Source of the DNA: Loxodes magnus
Taxonomy: Eukaryota > Ciliophora > Karyorelictea > Loxodida > Loxodidae
Assembly (NCBI GenBank): GCA_946699065.1
Contig: CAMPDV010001268.1
Span: forward strand, 62,001-126,000
Length of the DNA stretch: 64,000 nt
Direction of reading: 5' to 3'
Shown: one piece after another, positions 35,601 to 48,434 of the stretch
How positions within the stretch are numbered: position 1 is the stretch's first letter
Layout of the letters: the number at the start of each line of letters is the position of its first letter
Translations under genes and position numbers: made by a program
Notes under the pieces: model-generated
Told to the model about the DNA's origin: nothing
The model's database searches: none
The model's input: the letters and a program-made list of their open reading frames with translations, nothing else

Positions 35601-37466
35601 GCTTATAAGATAAAATAAGGAATGTCTTTTTATATAAAAGGAAGTTTATAAATGAGAAAGATAAACCATATGTTTTACTTTTAGAACCACTTAAGACGCA
35701 AATATACTTTTATAATTACTCTAAATTCTAGTTTCTATCACTTTCCTTTCAGAGTCTACTTTAGCAGGGAAAAATAATTTTCTGATTTAAAATTAAAATT
35801 ATTGCTTAGAGTATTTCAATTTTTAGGTAATTTATTGTTATTTTATTTCATTTAGGTAAGGTATTATTATATCCCAATTTTCAAGTCTTCTTTGATTTAT
35901 CTACATAAGAGTGAAATAACAAAGCCTATTATTTATAAATTGCTTAGCTTTTGGGATATTTTTCAACCTTTTCTCCTTAATGAAAAAAGTTATAAACTAT
36001 TAACTTAAGAAAGGATTATTTTAGATATGTTTCTAGGATAATAAATCCAAAAATATAGAGTAGCTATCAAATTATTTACTTCTAATGCTAACCCTTTTAA
36101 GCTTTTTACTAAGTGATATTAAAATATCAGCAGAAAGCATAAGCCCTTCATTTATTTTATTTTTCATCTTCAGCTTTATATATTATATTCCTAGATATTC
36201 AGGTTAGAGTTTTATTTGAATGAGGCTAATATGACTAACATTTAGAAAGACATGATTTTCTTCATTTTTAATAACTGATATTAAAAGTGTAGACATATGA
36301 AATTAAAGTAGCATAGGATTTAATTCAGCTTTTATTAAGCATTTTCTATTGGTCATTGAAGGGTTAGTGAGCACTGAGTAATTTGAGTTATGTAGATGAT
36401 TGAACTAAGCGCTCTGTATTTATTGGGTTTTTTCTTTCCCATTTGATTGAAAACATTAAGAAATAATGCTTAGCTATAATATAGACAGCTTTGGTTGTGG
36501 ATTTACTTTTAAAGACTAAGATAAAATGGATTTATCAAAATACTATTCAGTATAGAGAAATTAATTACTTTTATCTCTCATAATTTTAGTAAAGAGAATA
36601 TAGAATGACAAAGAAATACATTTAGAATATGCCTTTATAATGAGTAACTAAGAAAATTTAAGTAAGAGTAAAAATAAAAAATCCTTTGAGTTTCTAATTA
36701 CCTTAATAAGGATATCCAACATATTCTAAGCTATTGAATCACATTTAATCTGATTCTTTTATTAATTTTGCTTAATTCCTTCAACCCAGATAAACAATTT
36801 TATTCCTTATAGCTATTCTATTCTAGCTATTAAAGTTAGATTTAACCATCTTCTATCTCATTTTAGTTAATACTGGCTATTAAAACTCTTTCGAAGACTA
36901 ATTTACAACTTTTACCTTTTAAACATACCCTATAAAAAGCGCTTTCTTTCCCTTTTAGCCTTATATTTTTAATTTATAGTTGAAGCAAAGAAATCTTTGC
37001 AGCTATAAAATAATATGATTTTTCTAATAAGCTTTAAAAAATGCAGAGTAGACTAATAGAAAGTATCTTATACTTCAGTAGTTTGAGAAACCATCTGCTT
37101 CAAAGATATTATATCACTCAATAAATTTATTAACTATATCATATGTAAAGAAAGATTCATAAGTAGAAAGTAAGGAAGAATATGCAAAAGCTTTTGTCAT
37201 AAAGGATAAATCAATAATCAATTTAAATCTCAAAGAAATCAAATATTAACTCTTAACTTATTTAATACCTATATATCTTATTAGGTTATAAGAATGTAAT
37301 TCAAAATATCATTCTTAATATACAGACAAGCATAGTTTAGTAATAAGTGGCTTTCAATGCAACTTGAATCAGTCTTTTTTATAGGGAACTGAATTAAAAT
37401 AGAAGCTTCTTATTATTAGCTCTTATACTTGCTTTCAAAATGTAATTATTATAACTAAAAGAAAAA
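35601..37466. other. No gene supported
   Basis: About 1.9 kb of AT-rich DNA between the LINE and the receptor gene. No frame has sustained coding texture and I see no repeat. It presumably contains the receptor promoter, but I recognise no motif. Confidence 0.45.
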
Positions 37467-40400
37467 ATGGGAATCTGTTATATGCTGCTTTTATTTTTCT
37501 TAGTTTTAAATACTAAAAGCTATATCATTTTATCCCTGTATAGTCTGAGAACAGATGTAGAGCTATTAAGTATAATCAGGACTAATTTAGGAGGATAAGC
37601 AGAATTTTTGTATATAGAAAAAGAGCTAAAAAACTAATTTTAGTTTCGATTAGAATTTAATGCCACAACAGCTTAGAAAGTACTAGCTATTATAGACATT
37701 ACTAACTCTTAAGTATTCAATTAGTAGATCTAATTTGAGTGCTATAAGAGCAATATTATTCATTTTATTCCAGGCTCTTAGAGGGTTTACTCTAAAGACT
37801 AAATTGGGTAAGCTTTTTATACTAATCCTTCTGCTTAAGAGGAAGCTGAAGCTACTTTAGCTCTTTTTAGATACTTTAACTGAAGTGTAGTAGGTCTGCT
37901 ATAGGATAAATGATTCTAACCTGCTATGGATTTACTATAAACTTCTGATTTGAGTGTAAGGATAAGATTATTACTTTCTAATACATATTCTAACTAGGAG
38001 TTTATAGAATAGATAGGAGCAGAATTAAAGAGAATTGGAGTTAGTATTTTCTATTTTTCAAGTACTTCTGAAATTACTTTAAGTGTGCAAATTATAGCTT
38101 AAATTCTTAATATATAAAAGGAAGGATTCCAATGAATATTTGGTACCTTATCATCTTTCAAAATTGTCTAAAATATAGGAAACCAAAATTTACTAGAGGG
38201 GTTGCTTTTAGTCTCTCCTTAGTTATTTTAATCTAAAGCACTGCTAGATTGGTATTTCCTAGAGTTCTATCTAAAGTTGATTAATAAATTAAAACTTGAT
38301 CAAACTTCAAAAAGAATAATATATGAAGCCTGAATTAAAGAGTCCAAGAAAGTAAAATTTGACTATAAGATCTACAACCTATAAAATAATTAGCTTATTG
38401 AGATTGGATGAATTAAGGAACATAAAGTTAGCTTAAATTAATCTCCTGTATTCTTAGGATCTACTAATGTAGTACCTAAAGGAGATAACGTTGATATCGA
38501 AGTTTCTTATTCAGCTAACGAAACAGAATATGATGGTAGTAGAGCTGCATGGTGCGTAAATGTAATTTATGGTATAGAGTTAGGATTTCAGTAGATCAAC
38601 CTAAGAGAAGATATTTTGCAATATTTTAATCTAAAGCCTAATGGATATTAAGTAGGAGGTAATATCTGGAATTATGAATATGGGGATGCTGAATATTAGA
38701 GGATGAAGAATAAAATGGGAGTTGCAATGCTAACTACATATTCATCAGATATTACAAATGAATGATTATAGTATTTATATTCCTAGGGCTAGTATAGACC
38801 TGCAATTGGAGCTACAACTTCAAACGAAATATTTTCGAATTAGAAAGATTATCCCAACTTTGTAAGAGTCATAAATTCTGATGCTTATATGGCAGTACTG
38901 CAAATATCTTTTATAAGGATATATAAATGAGAGAAAATAGCTCTTCTTTACGGTGATGATATTTGAGCTCTAACTCTAGGTCAAGCTTTAGAAATAGAAG
39001 CGTAAAGATGAGGAATTGAAATAAAAAATCCTTAAAATAGAAGAAAATTTCCTTCCATACTGGCTGGAAGAAACGGATCTTAGTGGAAACCTCAAGTAGA
39101 AGCATTTCAAAAAAGTGGAGCAAGGATAGGAATTTGCGTTTGTTTCCCTGAAGATGCTTTTTATTTTATTTTTCCATATTTATATGACCTAGGAGCTAGA
39201 GGAGGAGACTGGGTGTGGTTAGCTAATGAATGAATTTATGAAACCATGCTAAAAGATGCTTAAGATAATAAAGAAAATAATAAGGCCATTGAAATAGTAA
39301 AAGGAACCTTATAATATAATCCTTCTACTTGAAGCACTGAATATGGATAAGTAATCTTTTAAAATTTCATAGATACATATGGAATATTTCCTGATTGATA
39401 AACCTCTTTTAGCTTTGACTCTACTCTTTTATTAGCAGCTGGTCTTGACTTGGCAATTAATCAAGGTCAAGATTATAATAATTGAAAAATTCTTAATGAC
39501 GCTATTAGAGAAGCAAAAATAGTAGGTACAACAGGTGTTTTAGAAATAGAAAGTAGAAGTAATGATCCAGTTAAAAAAATATATGACATCATAAATGTAA
39601 GGAAAGATAAAGGAAAATGAAAAGCCGAAAAAATAGGCTTAATTTGTACAGTCTGCTCAATTATTCTAGACTTTAGTAAATAAATAATGTGAGGAGATGA
39701 AAGTTTTGAAACTCCAAAAGACTATATTGAAGATATTGACTGTCCTTTTAGAAGTAGAGAGATATAAACTTTAAGAGATGGAGAAAATTTATACTTCGGA
39801 ATACTAGTTCTAATAGCTTCTTTAGCTCTATCTTTCGCTCTTTTAAGTTATCAAAGCTGGAAGAAATATCCTTTTTAAGAGCTAAATACTGAAATTTAAA
39901 TGTCTGCAACAGATGGTATTTGACTTGCTTCATTTATGGTAGAGTAATGCTAATATGTTTCAGTTGGTCCTAACCTCGAAGCTATAGATAGAATATTAGC
40001 TGATATAATTAATTTATTCAAGCTTGATCTCTATGAGTTTGTGAGATGGGGAAAGGATTCCTTTCAAGTGTTCTTTTTTATATCTTTCTCTATAGTAGCG
40101 ATATGAATTATACTTATCCTAATTCTTTGTCTAAGACTAGAAGAAAAGTACTCCAAAAGTGATTTAGCATAGAAACTTACCCTTATCTCATTCTATACTC
40201 TTCCTATTATAGGTTAATTAGCCTTTATCCCTGTGGTATATATCTTAACAGATACTTTTTAATGCATACATGCAGTTGATTCTAATAGAGATGGAAGCTT
40301 AAATTGGACAGAAAGTTATCTAGAAAGAGATTGCTATACGCAATGCTGAGAGGGAAAGCATTAATACCATGTAGTTTTATCTTCCATTTCTCTTTTCTTT

Positions 40401-41552
40401 TGAATCCCTTCATTAACTTTTCTACGTCCTTTCTTATAAGTTATATAAGATGATGCCCATATTAAGCAAACACAGCATTTTATACTTCTAAAGACTTTCA
40501 TTTAAATAATAACTACAATAGTCTAAAAAGCTCTAAGCATAAAGAGTTAGAAGTATTATGGCTTATTTTTTGTGATAGTCTTCCTTTTTTACACAGCTTT
40601 AACATGTAAAACGAAGAGCTATAACTATGGAAGGATTTAAGGCTTTTAGATATTATGCTAGATAGCAATTTTATGAAGCTCTTTATTAGCAACTCTTAGT
40701 ATGTTTACTGGCACAGAAGGAAAAAATATATGGCTTGGCTTATTGGTAGCAGGTTGGATGGTTCTATTTCTAGGTGGTTTGCTATTCATCTGAAAGAAGT
40801 ATCCTAAGTATCTGTTCAGGTAATAGCAAGATAATACAATTCTGTTTCGTTTTGCCTTCAAACCTTGGGCTAAAGTATAAATACTGGAGTAACATATCAA
40901 GACTTATAAAAACCACTCTCTAGCAATCGTTTAGAGCCCAGTTAAAGATATGTCTCTAAGTAAAAAAGATTTCTAATAGGTTACAAAAGAAGAAAGTACT
41001 TAAAAGCAAGAACTTGATGCTGATTAAACTATTGACTTTGAAGTAAAGAGGCAAGAGCTTTAAATAGCCTAAGAGATTCAAAAATAGTAGATTGAAGAGT
41101 AAAGCGAATCAATTATTTTTAATTGGCATTAAGAGGAAAATGAGAATAAAGATGCTAATCAAGTCAAAAAATACTTAAGTGGAATAGAGATTTAGTTTGA
41201 AGGTGACAAGTAAGTATTTATATCTAAAGATAAAATTTAAAAAGTCTAAAATATATCTCTTTTAAAAGAAGAAAATCAAAATAGTGAGTTGGATATTAAA
41301 CTCATCTAACAATAATCTTATTTTATATTTAAAAAGTTAAAGCTTCATCCATATTAGAAATAACTTTTAGGCTAAATTAAATAAGTTAGCTGTCTAAAGA
41401 ATTAAAAAAAAAGGAAAATTATAAAATAACAAAAGGTTATAAAGAATGTAGATTTTAGTTCAAAGTAAAAATGATTAAAAAACATATTAAAAAGATCTAA
41501 GTTGTAGATCAACAATGAAGGATATTTAAGGTAAATTAACGATTTAGTATGA
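37467..41552 (+). CDS. Large 7TM receptor with extracellular ligand-binding region, intact paralog
   Basis: One frame without introns, about 1361 residues from ATG 37467 to TGA 41550-41552 (an earlier TGA at 41472-41474 is possible). Signal peptide MGICYMLLLFFLVLNTKS. The extracellular part has a first ligand-binding stretch (FIPGSQRVYSKDQIGQAFYT, ALFRYFNWSVVGLLQDKW) and a second (YRPAIGATTSNEIF, NFVRVINSDAYMAVLQ, KIALLYGDDIWALTLGQ, LLAAGLDLAINQGQDYNNW). The first stretch shows the Trp-containing ANF-receptor pattern with UGA = Trp. IDCPFRSREIQ precedes seven spans (about 39790-40800; the first FGILVLIASLALSFALLSY, the last IWLGLLVAGWMVLFLGGL). The EF-hand-like loop is at 40278-40313. The tail begins NTILFRFAFKPWAKVQ and is acidic/Gln-rich. 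Inferred: a class-C-GPCR-like surface receptor. Gln is mostly TAA/TAG. Confidence 0.9.
40278..40313 (+). other. EF-hand-like loop within the receptor 7TM domain
   Basis: Encodes DSNRDGSLNWTE (residues 938-949): Asp/Asn/Asp at positions 1, 3 and 5, Gly at 6, Leu at 8 and Glu at 12. This is a canonical EF-hand calcium-loop pattern, located in the loop between the third and fourth spans and followed by SYLERDCYTQCWEGKH. Confidence 0.8.
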
Positions 41553-41632
41553 AAGCAAATTTTTAATTCTGAGATATTAAATATATTTAATCCTCATTTT
41601 GGATATTAATCTTGGTTTATTTTGATAAAAAT

Positions 41633-42325
41633 ATGGAAGAATGATTTTTACCTTGAATAAAGAAAGATATAATCATATTTTACTAAAAGAAACTGTAGAA
41701 GGTATGCTCAGTAAATTAGGATTTCTAAGAATAAGTTAAAGAAATAAACAAAAATAAAGAGTCTGTTATATAGTGCTGTAAAGATTCAGTAAGATAATAA
41801 TTTATTAAAAAGGAAATTAGCAGTAAGCCTGAATCTTCGGAAGTGAATATACGAATTGCTCAACTAGAAAAGAAGTTTGATCAAATTGCAACATATATGC
41901 AATCAGTATATTTAAAAATTAATACATTGGAGATACGATGGACATTATGATAGTGCAAATACCAGCTTTTAAATAGAGAAAAATTCCGAAATACTGGTTT
42001 TACAAGACACTAGGTAAGATTATGTCGGTAGATTTCTAAAAATAAAAGATAGAAAAAACGAAACTTTTAATAAATGAAACAACTAGATATTACACAATAA
42101 GGAAAAATTTATAGAAGAAAGCTTTATTAAGGATTAGAATTACACGAAAAAACTGAAGGGAATAATATTAAAATTTGGAAGGAATATTAAAGTAAATCGT
42201 ACTAAAGAACAAAAAGAAGATTGAAATGCTAAAAATAAGAACAAAAAATCTTTGAGTAACTCCATAAGAAGCAAAAGAAATTCTATAAGATCAAATACAA
42301 TTAAACTTTAAGGGGTTAACCTGAT
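41633..42325 (+). CDS. Possible small gene or continuation of the receptor tail
   Basis: ATG 41633 opens MEEWFLPWIKKDIIIFYQKK and leads to a coiled-coil-like stretch, KPESSEVNIRIAQLEKKFDQ, IATYMQSVYLKINTLE, up to about 41940. From about 41930 the receptor's own frame becomes convincing instead (RYDGHYDSANTSFQIEKNSE, QDTRQDYVGRFLKIKDRKNE) to about 42325. Either the receptor tail extends this far, or there is a separate gene with an unrecognised intron. I could not find GT-AG borders of the required length. Confidence 0.4.
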
Positions 42326-44399
42326 AATTGTAGCACCAATATAAATAATAATTATTATATTTTATTTTCTTGTTTGTTTTCAGTTAAACTTAATGTACTA
42401 ATGTAGATTAAGATTGTTTTAGATTTTTATCCTTTATTATACTCCTACTTTATACTTAATAATCCTAAACCTTATTTTAACTCTTAATTTGGCTCTCAAT
42501 TAGAATTTGAATGCTTTATTTAATTAATTACTCTTTAATTTTCGCTCAAATTATAGGTCTAAACATATTCGTCAAAAGCTTATATCTACCTTATTTGTAA
42601 GTACTTAACTTCAATTTTAAATTTGCTATCTCGATACTTCAAGAAAGAATTTCAAAATACGAACTTAAATTTAAGACTCTAAATACAATGCTAAGCTAAA
42701 TATCTAAAAGGCAAAGACACTTAACTTTCTCTATATACTTTATCTTAATCTTAACTATCTTATCCTACACTTATAAATAGAAGTTCAGAAACTACTTTTT
42801 TAAACTGTCTTAGTCAACGCTCAAGCTATAAAGACAATAAGATAAAGATAATTGCACTATAGATACGAATAAGTACATACCAAGTATTACTAGCTTATTG
42901 AAAAGCAATCATAAAATATGACAATTCTAAACTTAGATATTTAACTAAGAAAGTTGGATAGCTTAATCATTATTTCTCTTTTAAGGTTCTTCAGTTAGCT
43001 ATTTAAATGATATAGTGGGTTAAAGGCTTATATAACTAGATTTATTTTAAGTACTCAAATTAAAATTTAAGGTAATCTTAATTTACCCCAAACAGAGTAG
43101 AAAGTAGGCATTTCGAGATTGTATTTTTATTATATAGCAACTAAAACAATCTAAATAAACAGAATATTATTTCCAGAATAGGATATAAAAATATCAAGTT
43201 ATAGCTTACCAAAAAAACTTGACTGTTCTTTAAATCTGAAAGATTAAGTTAAAGAAGTTAAGTATTAAGAATTATGTTCCATTGCTTGAAAATAATAGCC
43301 TTTGACTCTTAAATAGATTTAAATCTACATCTAATTAGGTTTAATAAATACCTGGTTGAATAATAAAAATGGAAACTATATAAGCTTTTTAGATGGAATC
43401 AGCCAGAAATTTAATTCTAAAACCTGAAATATTTTTATTTGATTAAAGCAATCTTAATGATCATGGTTAATAAACTCAACTTTTAAATGAAAAAATCTCA
43501 ATGAAGACTTAAAGAGTATGATGGCTTAAAAGAATTGCTAAAGAAAGTTTAAAGCAATAAGATTATTAGTAAGAATCAAGAAAAATAAGCCTTTGCTGAA
43601 ATCTATTTAGCAGTATAAACTCCTTTTGATGCTAAACTTAAGCAAAATTAGTTATTTTACTCAGACAGAATATATTAATTCTTTAAAGTCTTATTTTAGT
43701 TTATCTAGGAAAAGTAAATAATTTGCAAGTCTATTATAATTAATTTTAGAACAAAGAGATATTGCCTTTATAACAGATAAATCTATACTAATTGCACCTT
43801 TGTATGTACTATTCTAAAATCTATTAGCTAAATACCTTTCAAAGGTATATTCATTATTAGAAGATGCATCAGTTTTTAGTTAGTGATACCTTTAATGTCT
43901 AATAAGATAATATTTTGCAAAAAAAAATCAAAAGACATCTTTGAGAATCAGGCTAACTATGCAGGCTTCGTATGAAGGATATTTTATCTGGTAAAGCCTA
44001 GTTTAAGATATTATTCTTCGAATTTCATAACACTTTTTTGAAATTACTTAATAATTTATACCATTTCAATACCGTTTACCTATTAATTTTATCCTTCATT
44101 AAGGATATAATTGATACTAACTAATACAGAAATAAGCTTTGCATTTAGTTTTAAATAATCTTATTTTAATATACTTTTTAAGTAATTTAGAGGATTCTAT
44201 ATATTTAATATAATTATAAGTCTTGTCGTTTTGTGGTCTTTCAACTCCATAAGGAAAACAGCATATGCTTAATCCATTAAATAAAAATGTTTGAAAAATT
44301 CAATTTTAGCGAGATTGCTACTTAATTTTCTCCAGATTTTCTTTCCATCACTTCTCGTATAATGAACATTTTGGGCTTTAATACATTCTTTTAATTCTG
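42326..44399. other. No gene supported
   Basis: About 2 kb of AT-rich DNA. All frames are open but no translation is clearly better than chance. I see no repeats. Confidence 0.4.
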
Positions 44400-45018
44400 T
44401 CATTTTTTTTCTTCTTCTGTTACTCTTGGATCCAATATTTCTTTATTTCTATTAAAATTTCCATCACTTCCAATGAAGATAACATACGCTCCCACAGTAG
44501 TAACATTTTTTAAAATTTTTAATGATTTTCCCTGTCGGGTTTGCTCTTCTTTAACTTCGATCTCCATTTGTCCACTCCAGTTTAGCTTTACTCTATCCAT
44601 GATGACTTATCTTTTTATTTTTGAACTCATATTGCCAGTTAGGTAATTTGTCTGGCCTAGTCTTGCCGGAGATTTCAGAACTGCTCATTTTCCTTTATTA
44701 AGTCATTAATCTAGATTCATTCTGTTCCTCATTTTGTTATTTTCGTTCTAGTCTCAGAATGAGCTTTTCATTCAAAACATTCATTTTTTAAACCTCTTCT
44801 GAAGGCCGACGATCATAAGCACAAGCTGGATTATGTCTAATTTCTTTTCCAAATTCGAATTCATGGACTATCTGATGCATGACAATTTTTATTATTTTCT
44901 TAATTTCAGTTAAGGAATCTACTTTTATCTTTTCCCTGCCTTTATGAGTTATTGTTTCTATTCTTATTAAGAAGAGGATTAGTCATAAATTGATGAGGTA
45001 AGAGAAGTTTATTTTCAT
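44400..45018 (-). CDS. Small secreted or membrane-anchored protein with a 16-nt intron
   Basis: Start complement at 45016-45018 gives MKINFSYLINLWLILFLIRI, a signal peptide or N-terminal anchor. The mature part reads HKGREKIKVDSLTEIKKI, VHEFEFGKEIRHNPACAYDR and RPSEEVQKMNVLNEKL, then KMSSSEISGKTRPDKLPNWQ. Removing a 16-nt GT-AG intron (44591-44606) joins YEFKNKKI to KLNWSGQMEIEVKEEQTRQG. The protein ends VTTVGAYVIFIGSDGNFNRN, KEILDPRVTEEEKK at the TGA with complement at 44400-44402. Total 200 residues. No family recognised. The part after the intron is free of TAA/TAG. Confidence 0.78.
44591..44606 (-). other. 16-nt spliceosomal intron
   Basis: On the minus strand GTCATCATGGATAGAG; GT-AG ends, length 16. 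Its removal joins two well-supported coding frames that are otherwise out of register by one base. Confidence 0.75.
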
Positions 45019-46299
45019 TTTCTCCTGCTCTGATGAGGTGGTTAAAAAATCCTTCTTGAAGCTAGCAATTTTAAATAGAATATTCTAGATTAAGTAGAGT
45101 TTAGGTTTACATCCTGTTATATCTAAATTAGCCAAAGTCCTGATTTTTAACTATAAAAAGCCTAAATTATATATATTAAGTTTAAAAGACTCAGTCAACT
45201 TATAGAAGCCTAATTATTCTGAGGCGATATATAAAAATACCTCTAAATCTGATAATAAAGCTCAAGCATATCCATGAAAGGAAAATCTCTAAGTTAAAAG
45301 ATCATTTCGTGATGATTAGAAAAGCTAACTAATTACAGATAATGACTAATGTCTAACTCTTCTTAGAAAGGTAAGATATAGTATAATATGAATTACTTCC
45401 TATATATCTTATCAATCAGAAATTGGTAGATTTATGTCTTAATTAAGGCTTTAAGAGTTAGACTGAAGTTTAGTGGAGATTTATCTTAATGTAGCTCATT
45501 TAAGTTAATGATAATCTATCTATATCTAATAGTTATTTTCTTGAATAGTTCATTTAAGAAAATCTAATTTCCAAATTCTAAAAGTAAATGAAAGATATGA
45601 TATGATTAATCCAGAAGGCTTTAATACCTATAATGGAAATAGCTCTGAAAAAGGGAACTAATAGAGCTAATAAAAAATAATAGAAGTAGTTTATTATAAA
45701 GGCATTTTGCATTATTAATCATTCTATAATCTAGAAGCTAAAAGGAAACATAAGGTAAATAAGTTATAAGCATATTAAGTTGTGACTTTCCCTTAATCTC
45801 ACTGCATTAATATTCTATAATTTAGTCAATTTAAGTAGCCTAAGGAAACAAAAGTATATACTCTTTTTCTTTGGTATTCTTCACTAAAGTTACTTTAACT
45901 TCTGCCCGAAAAATATCTCCTTAAGCTAGTAATACTTATAAATCCAGATCTTATAAAGCCATTTTTTAGTGAAAAACAAATTCTTCAATGACAAACTTAC
46001 ATAATTGAAATGTAATTCTTTAGATAAGTACTAAACTCTGCTTATTAAATGAAAATCCTATAGCACTAATTAACTTATGCCAAGGACTTGAAATAGTATT
46101 AGCTACTTTAATTCTTAATCTACATTTATCTATATCAAACTAAATAATTGTTAGAATGGAGTTTAAGTTGAGATATGATTGCTTTCTTAAGATTACTGAT
46201 AAGATACTATTTACCAATTTAAACTTATTTATATAGAGAGTTTTTTAATTTAATTTTTCAATTTATACTAGAATGAAATTATAAAAGGGCATATTAGCC
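45019..46299. other. No gene supported
   Basis: AT-rich DNA on both strands without a defensible frame, RNA gene or repeat. Confidence 0.4.
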
Positions 46300-47480
46300 A
46301 GTTCTTTTTACTCTATCATTAATCCTCTTCACAAGTAATCGGAACTGGATCGTCTTCTGTTATTTTTTTGAACGATAAAATTTGTTAATCAGAGGTGAGC
46401 AAACTCTAGCTTTATTTTCATTGTAGCACTATATATCATTCACTTTTAGCTACTCAGTTGCACATTATTCCATATTTTCCTCCTTATTTACAGTTTTTTA
46501 TACAATTTATTAATTCCTTTGCATATTCTTTTCCTATTAACTATCTGTTATCTCTTTAAGCTCCGGAGAGAGAAAATGTATCATTGGAAGAATTTAAATA
46601 AACTCTTCATAAATTGACTGCAGAAGTATTAAAAATATTACCTAATGAGTTTATTTTTTCTTTCTGTATGTTTTAGTCAGAACCAATAAAAGAGGAAGAA
46701 AAACCAATTGAATCAAACTTCTAACTGCAGAAGTATCTCATGCTTTCAAATTAGCAGTTGATTAATGTTTTATTCTAATTTGAAAATAAGGAGAAGAAAG
46801 CTATTCTTAAGTCAGCAAATTCCTCACATTCAAATTTATCTCCTACGTTTCTTGAAATCATTTATTAGGATAACTGGTGGTTTTATCTAAAAAATCAATC
46901 TATATAGTTCCTCTTTAATAATAGACTGAATAATCAATAAATTAGGAGATTTTGTCTGGAAAATCAAACTTGTTAAAGATAAAATAGATTAGCTCATAAG
47001 AAGTAAAATTAGGAAGAGTTCTTAGTGGAATGATCTTCCTAGAGAATGTAAGCAGTTATTTGTCAAACGTTATAAGTCGAACATAGCTAAAAGAACGCTC
47101 TTAGTATGCTTATTCTAACGTAGTTATTTGATTCACTTATTAAGCTACTGTGAGAAATAGTACATTCAGTATAAGGTAATTTAACTATGGATTTTGTTGT
47201 GATTTTTCTGGAAAAAGATTAAATTCAGATATGAATAGAGTTTTGAACAGAAGAAGTAGAATATTCAAACTATTTTTGTATCTTACTTAAATATATTTCC
47301 TCAAAGCTCTTACCATACTAAGCAAAATAAAATTGATATTGATACATATTGCACGAAGCTAATTGAACAGAAAATAAATGTATATAAGTAAGATGCTTTC
47401 CAGCAATCTTAAAAGCAATCTTTATGATGGAAGAATTATCTCATTAATTCAAAATTTTAAGCTAAAAGTTATCCAGATAA
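46300..47480 (-). pseudogene. Decayed 3' fragment of a 7TM receptor gene
   Basis: At nucleotide level this minus-strand region parallels the C-terminal third of the receptor at 16666-20556. Shared blocks include the one around 47270-47400, where the plus-strand texts TTTTTGTATCTTA and TATATTTCCTCAAAG occur with nearly the same spacing as at 17620-17660, and a TATTCTAACGTAGTTA block at 47110. The distal part translates to ATEQLKVNDIQCYNENK, matching VTTEQLKVNEIQ in the full-length receptor tail. The extracellular region is absent and the frame is interrupted by several shifts. I therefore read it as a truncated duplicate that is no longer coding. Confidence 0.65.
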
Positions 47481-48032
47481 ATTACTTAATTATTTAGTTC
47501 TATCCATTTAAATTATAGACTATAATTACTACTATTTTACTTTACTTCATAACTTTATAGCTAAAAAATTAAAATACGCTTGAAGCATTATAGCTTTATC
47601 CACTTTATACTTTTAAAAGCTTTATCAATTTACTTTCGCTTTTGCTTTTATACAAAGGGTTAGAAAATTTGTCTCTCCATATGCTGATATTTTATGACTT
47701 GGAATAGATTAAAGAAAATTAATATTAATCTTGCTTTTAGAATAATTGGGAGTCTATATAAGAAATATCTCCTTTATAAAGCATTTTCTTTATTAATCAG
47801 ATCTTTGCTTAGGTAATAAACTTAGAGACTAAAATAAATATAACTTTGCATAGATAGTAAATGAGATAGAAATGCTTAAAAGTTTAATATAAAAGTATAA
47901 TAAACTTAGAAATACACATATTATAACAGATACAATGTAATGTAGAAAGCTTTTATAAAAATAAGTCAAAATCCTTAATACTATTTAGTAAATAGAAGGA
48001 TTGAGAAATAGATAAGAGATAAAGGTTTTCTA
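47481..48032. other. No gene supported
   Basis: AT-rich DNA upstream of the possible gene at 48033; nothing recognised. Confidence 0.4.
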
Positions 48033-48434
48033 TTGCTTATTAAGTTACTAAAAGACAGATTAAAATTGAAAAAGCGAATAGGATATTTATATCTCAGTAT
48101 TATTTATAGCTTTTTAACTTTATTGATAATTTCAATGCTAACAGAGTTCCTTATTAAAGATACAAAGAATATATTAAATTCTATTATTCTAAACTTGTAT
48201 AAAAGTAAGGATTATAACTTATGAATATAGATATCCTATAATTAAGATGCATATACTTAATATTTATAAAGAGGATTACAGAAATACATCATACAAATAT
48301 CTAAAATATAGCTTTCTCTAATCTATGATATAATCAAATGTGATAGTATAAAAATCATTGAGTTTATAAATGAGTTTGCTAAAAATATTAATTGAACACT
48401 TTAAATGGAAGATAATTTGGCTCAATTTAAATGA
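48033..48434 (+). CDS. Possible hypothetical protein
   Basis: The plus strand reads LIKLLKDRLKLKKRIGYLYL and a hydrophobic run. After an in-frame TGA and TAG/TAA-Gln it continues DAYTQYLQRGLQKYIIQI and FINEFAKNINWTLQMEDN to a TGA at 48432-48434. The composition is somewhat better than the background but there is no ATG at the beginning (first codon TTG) and no recognisable family. Weak call. Confidence 0.3.
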
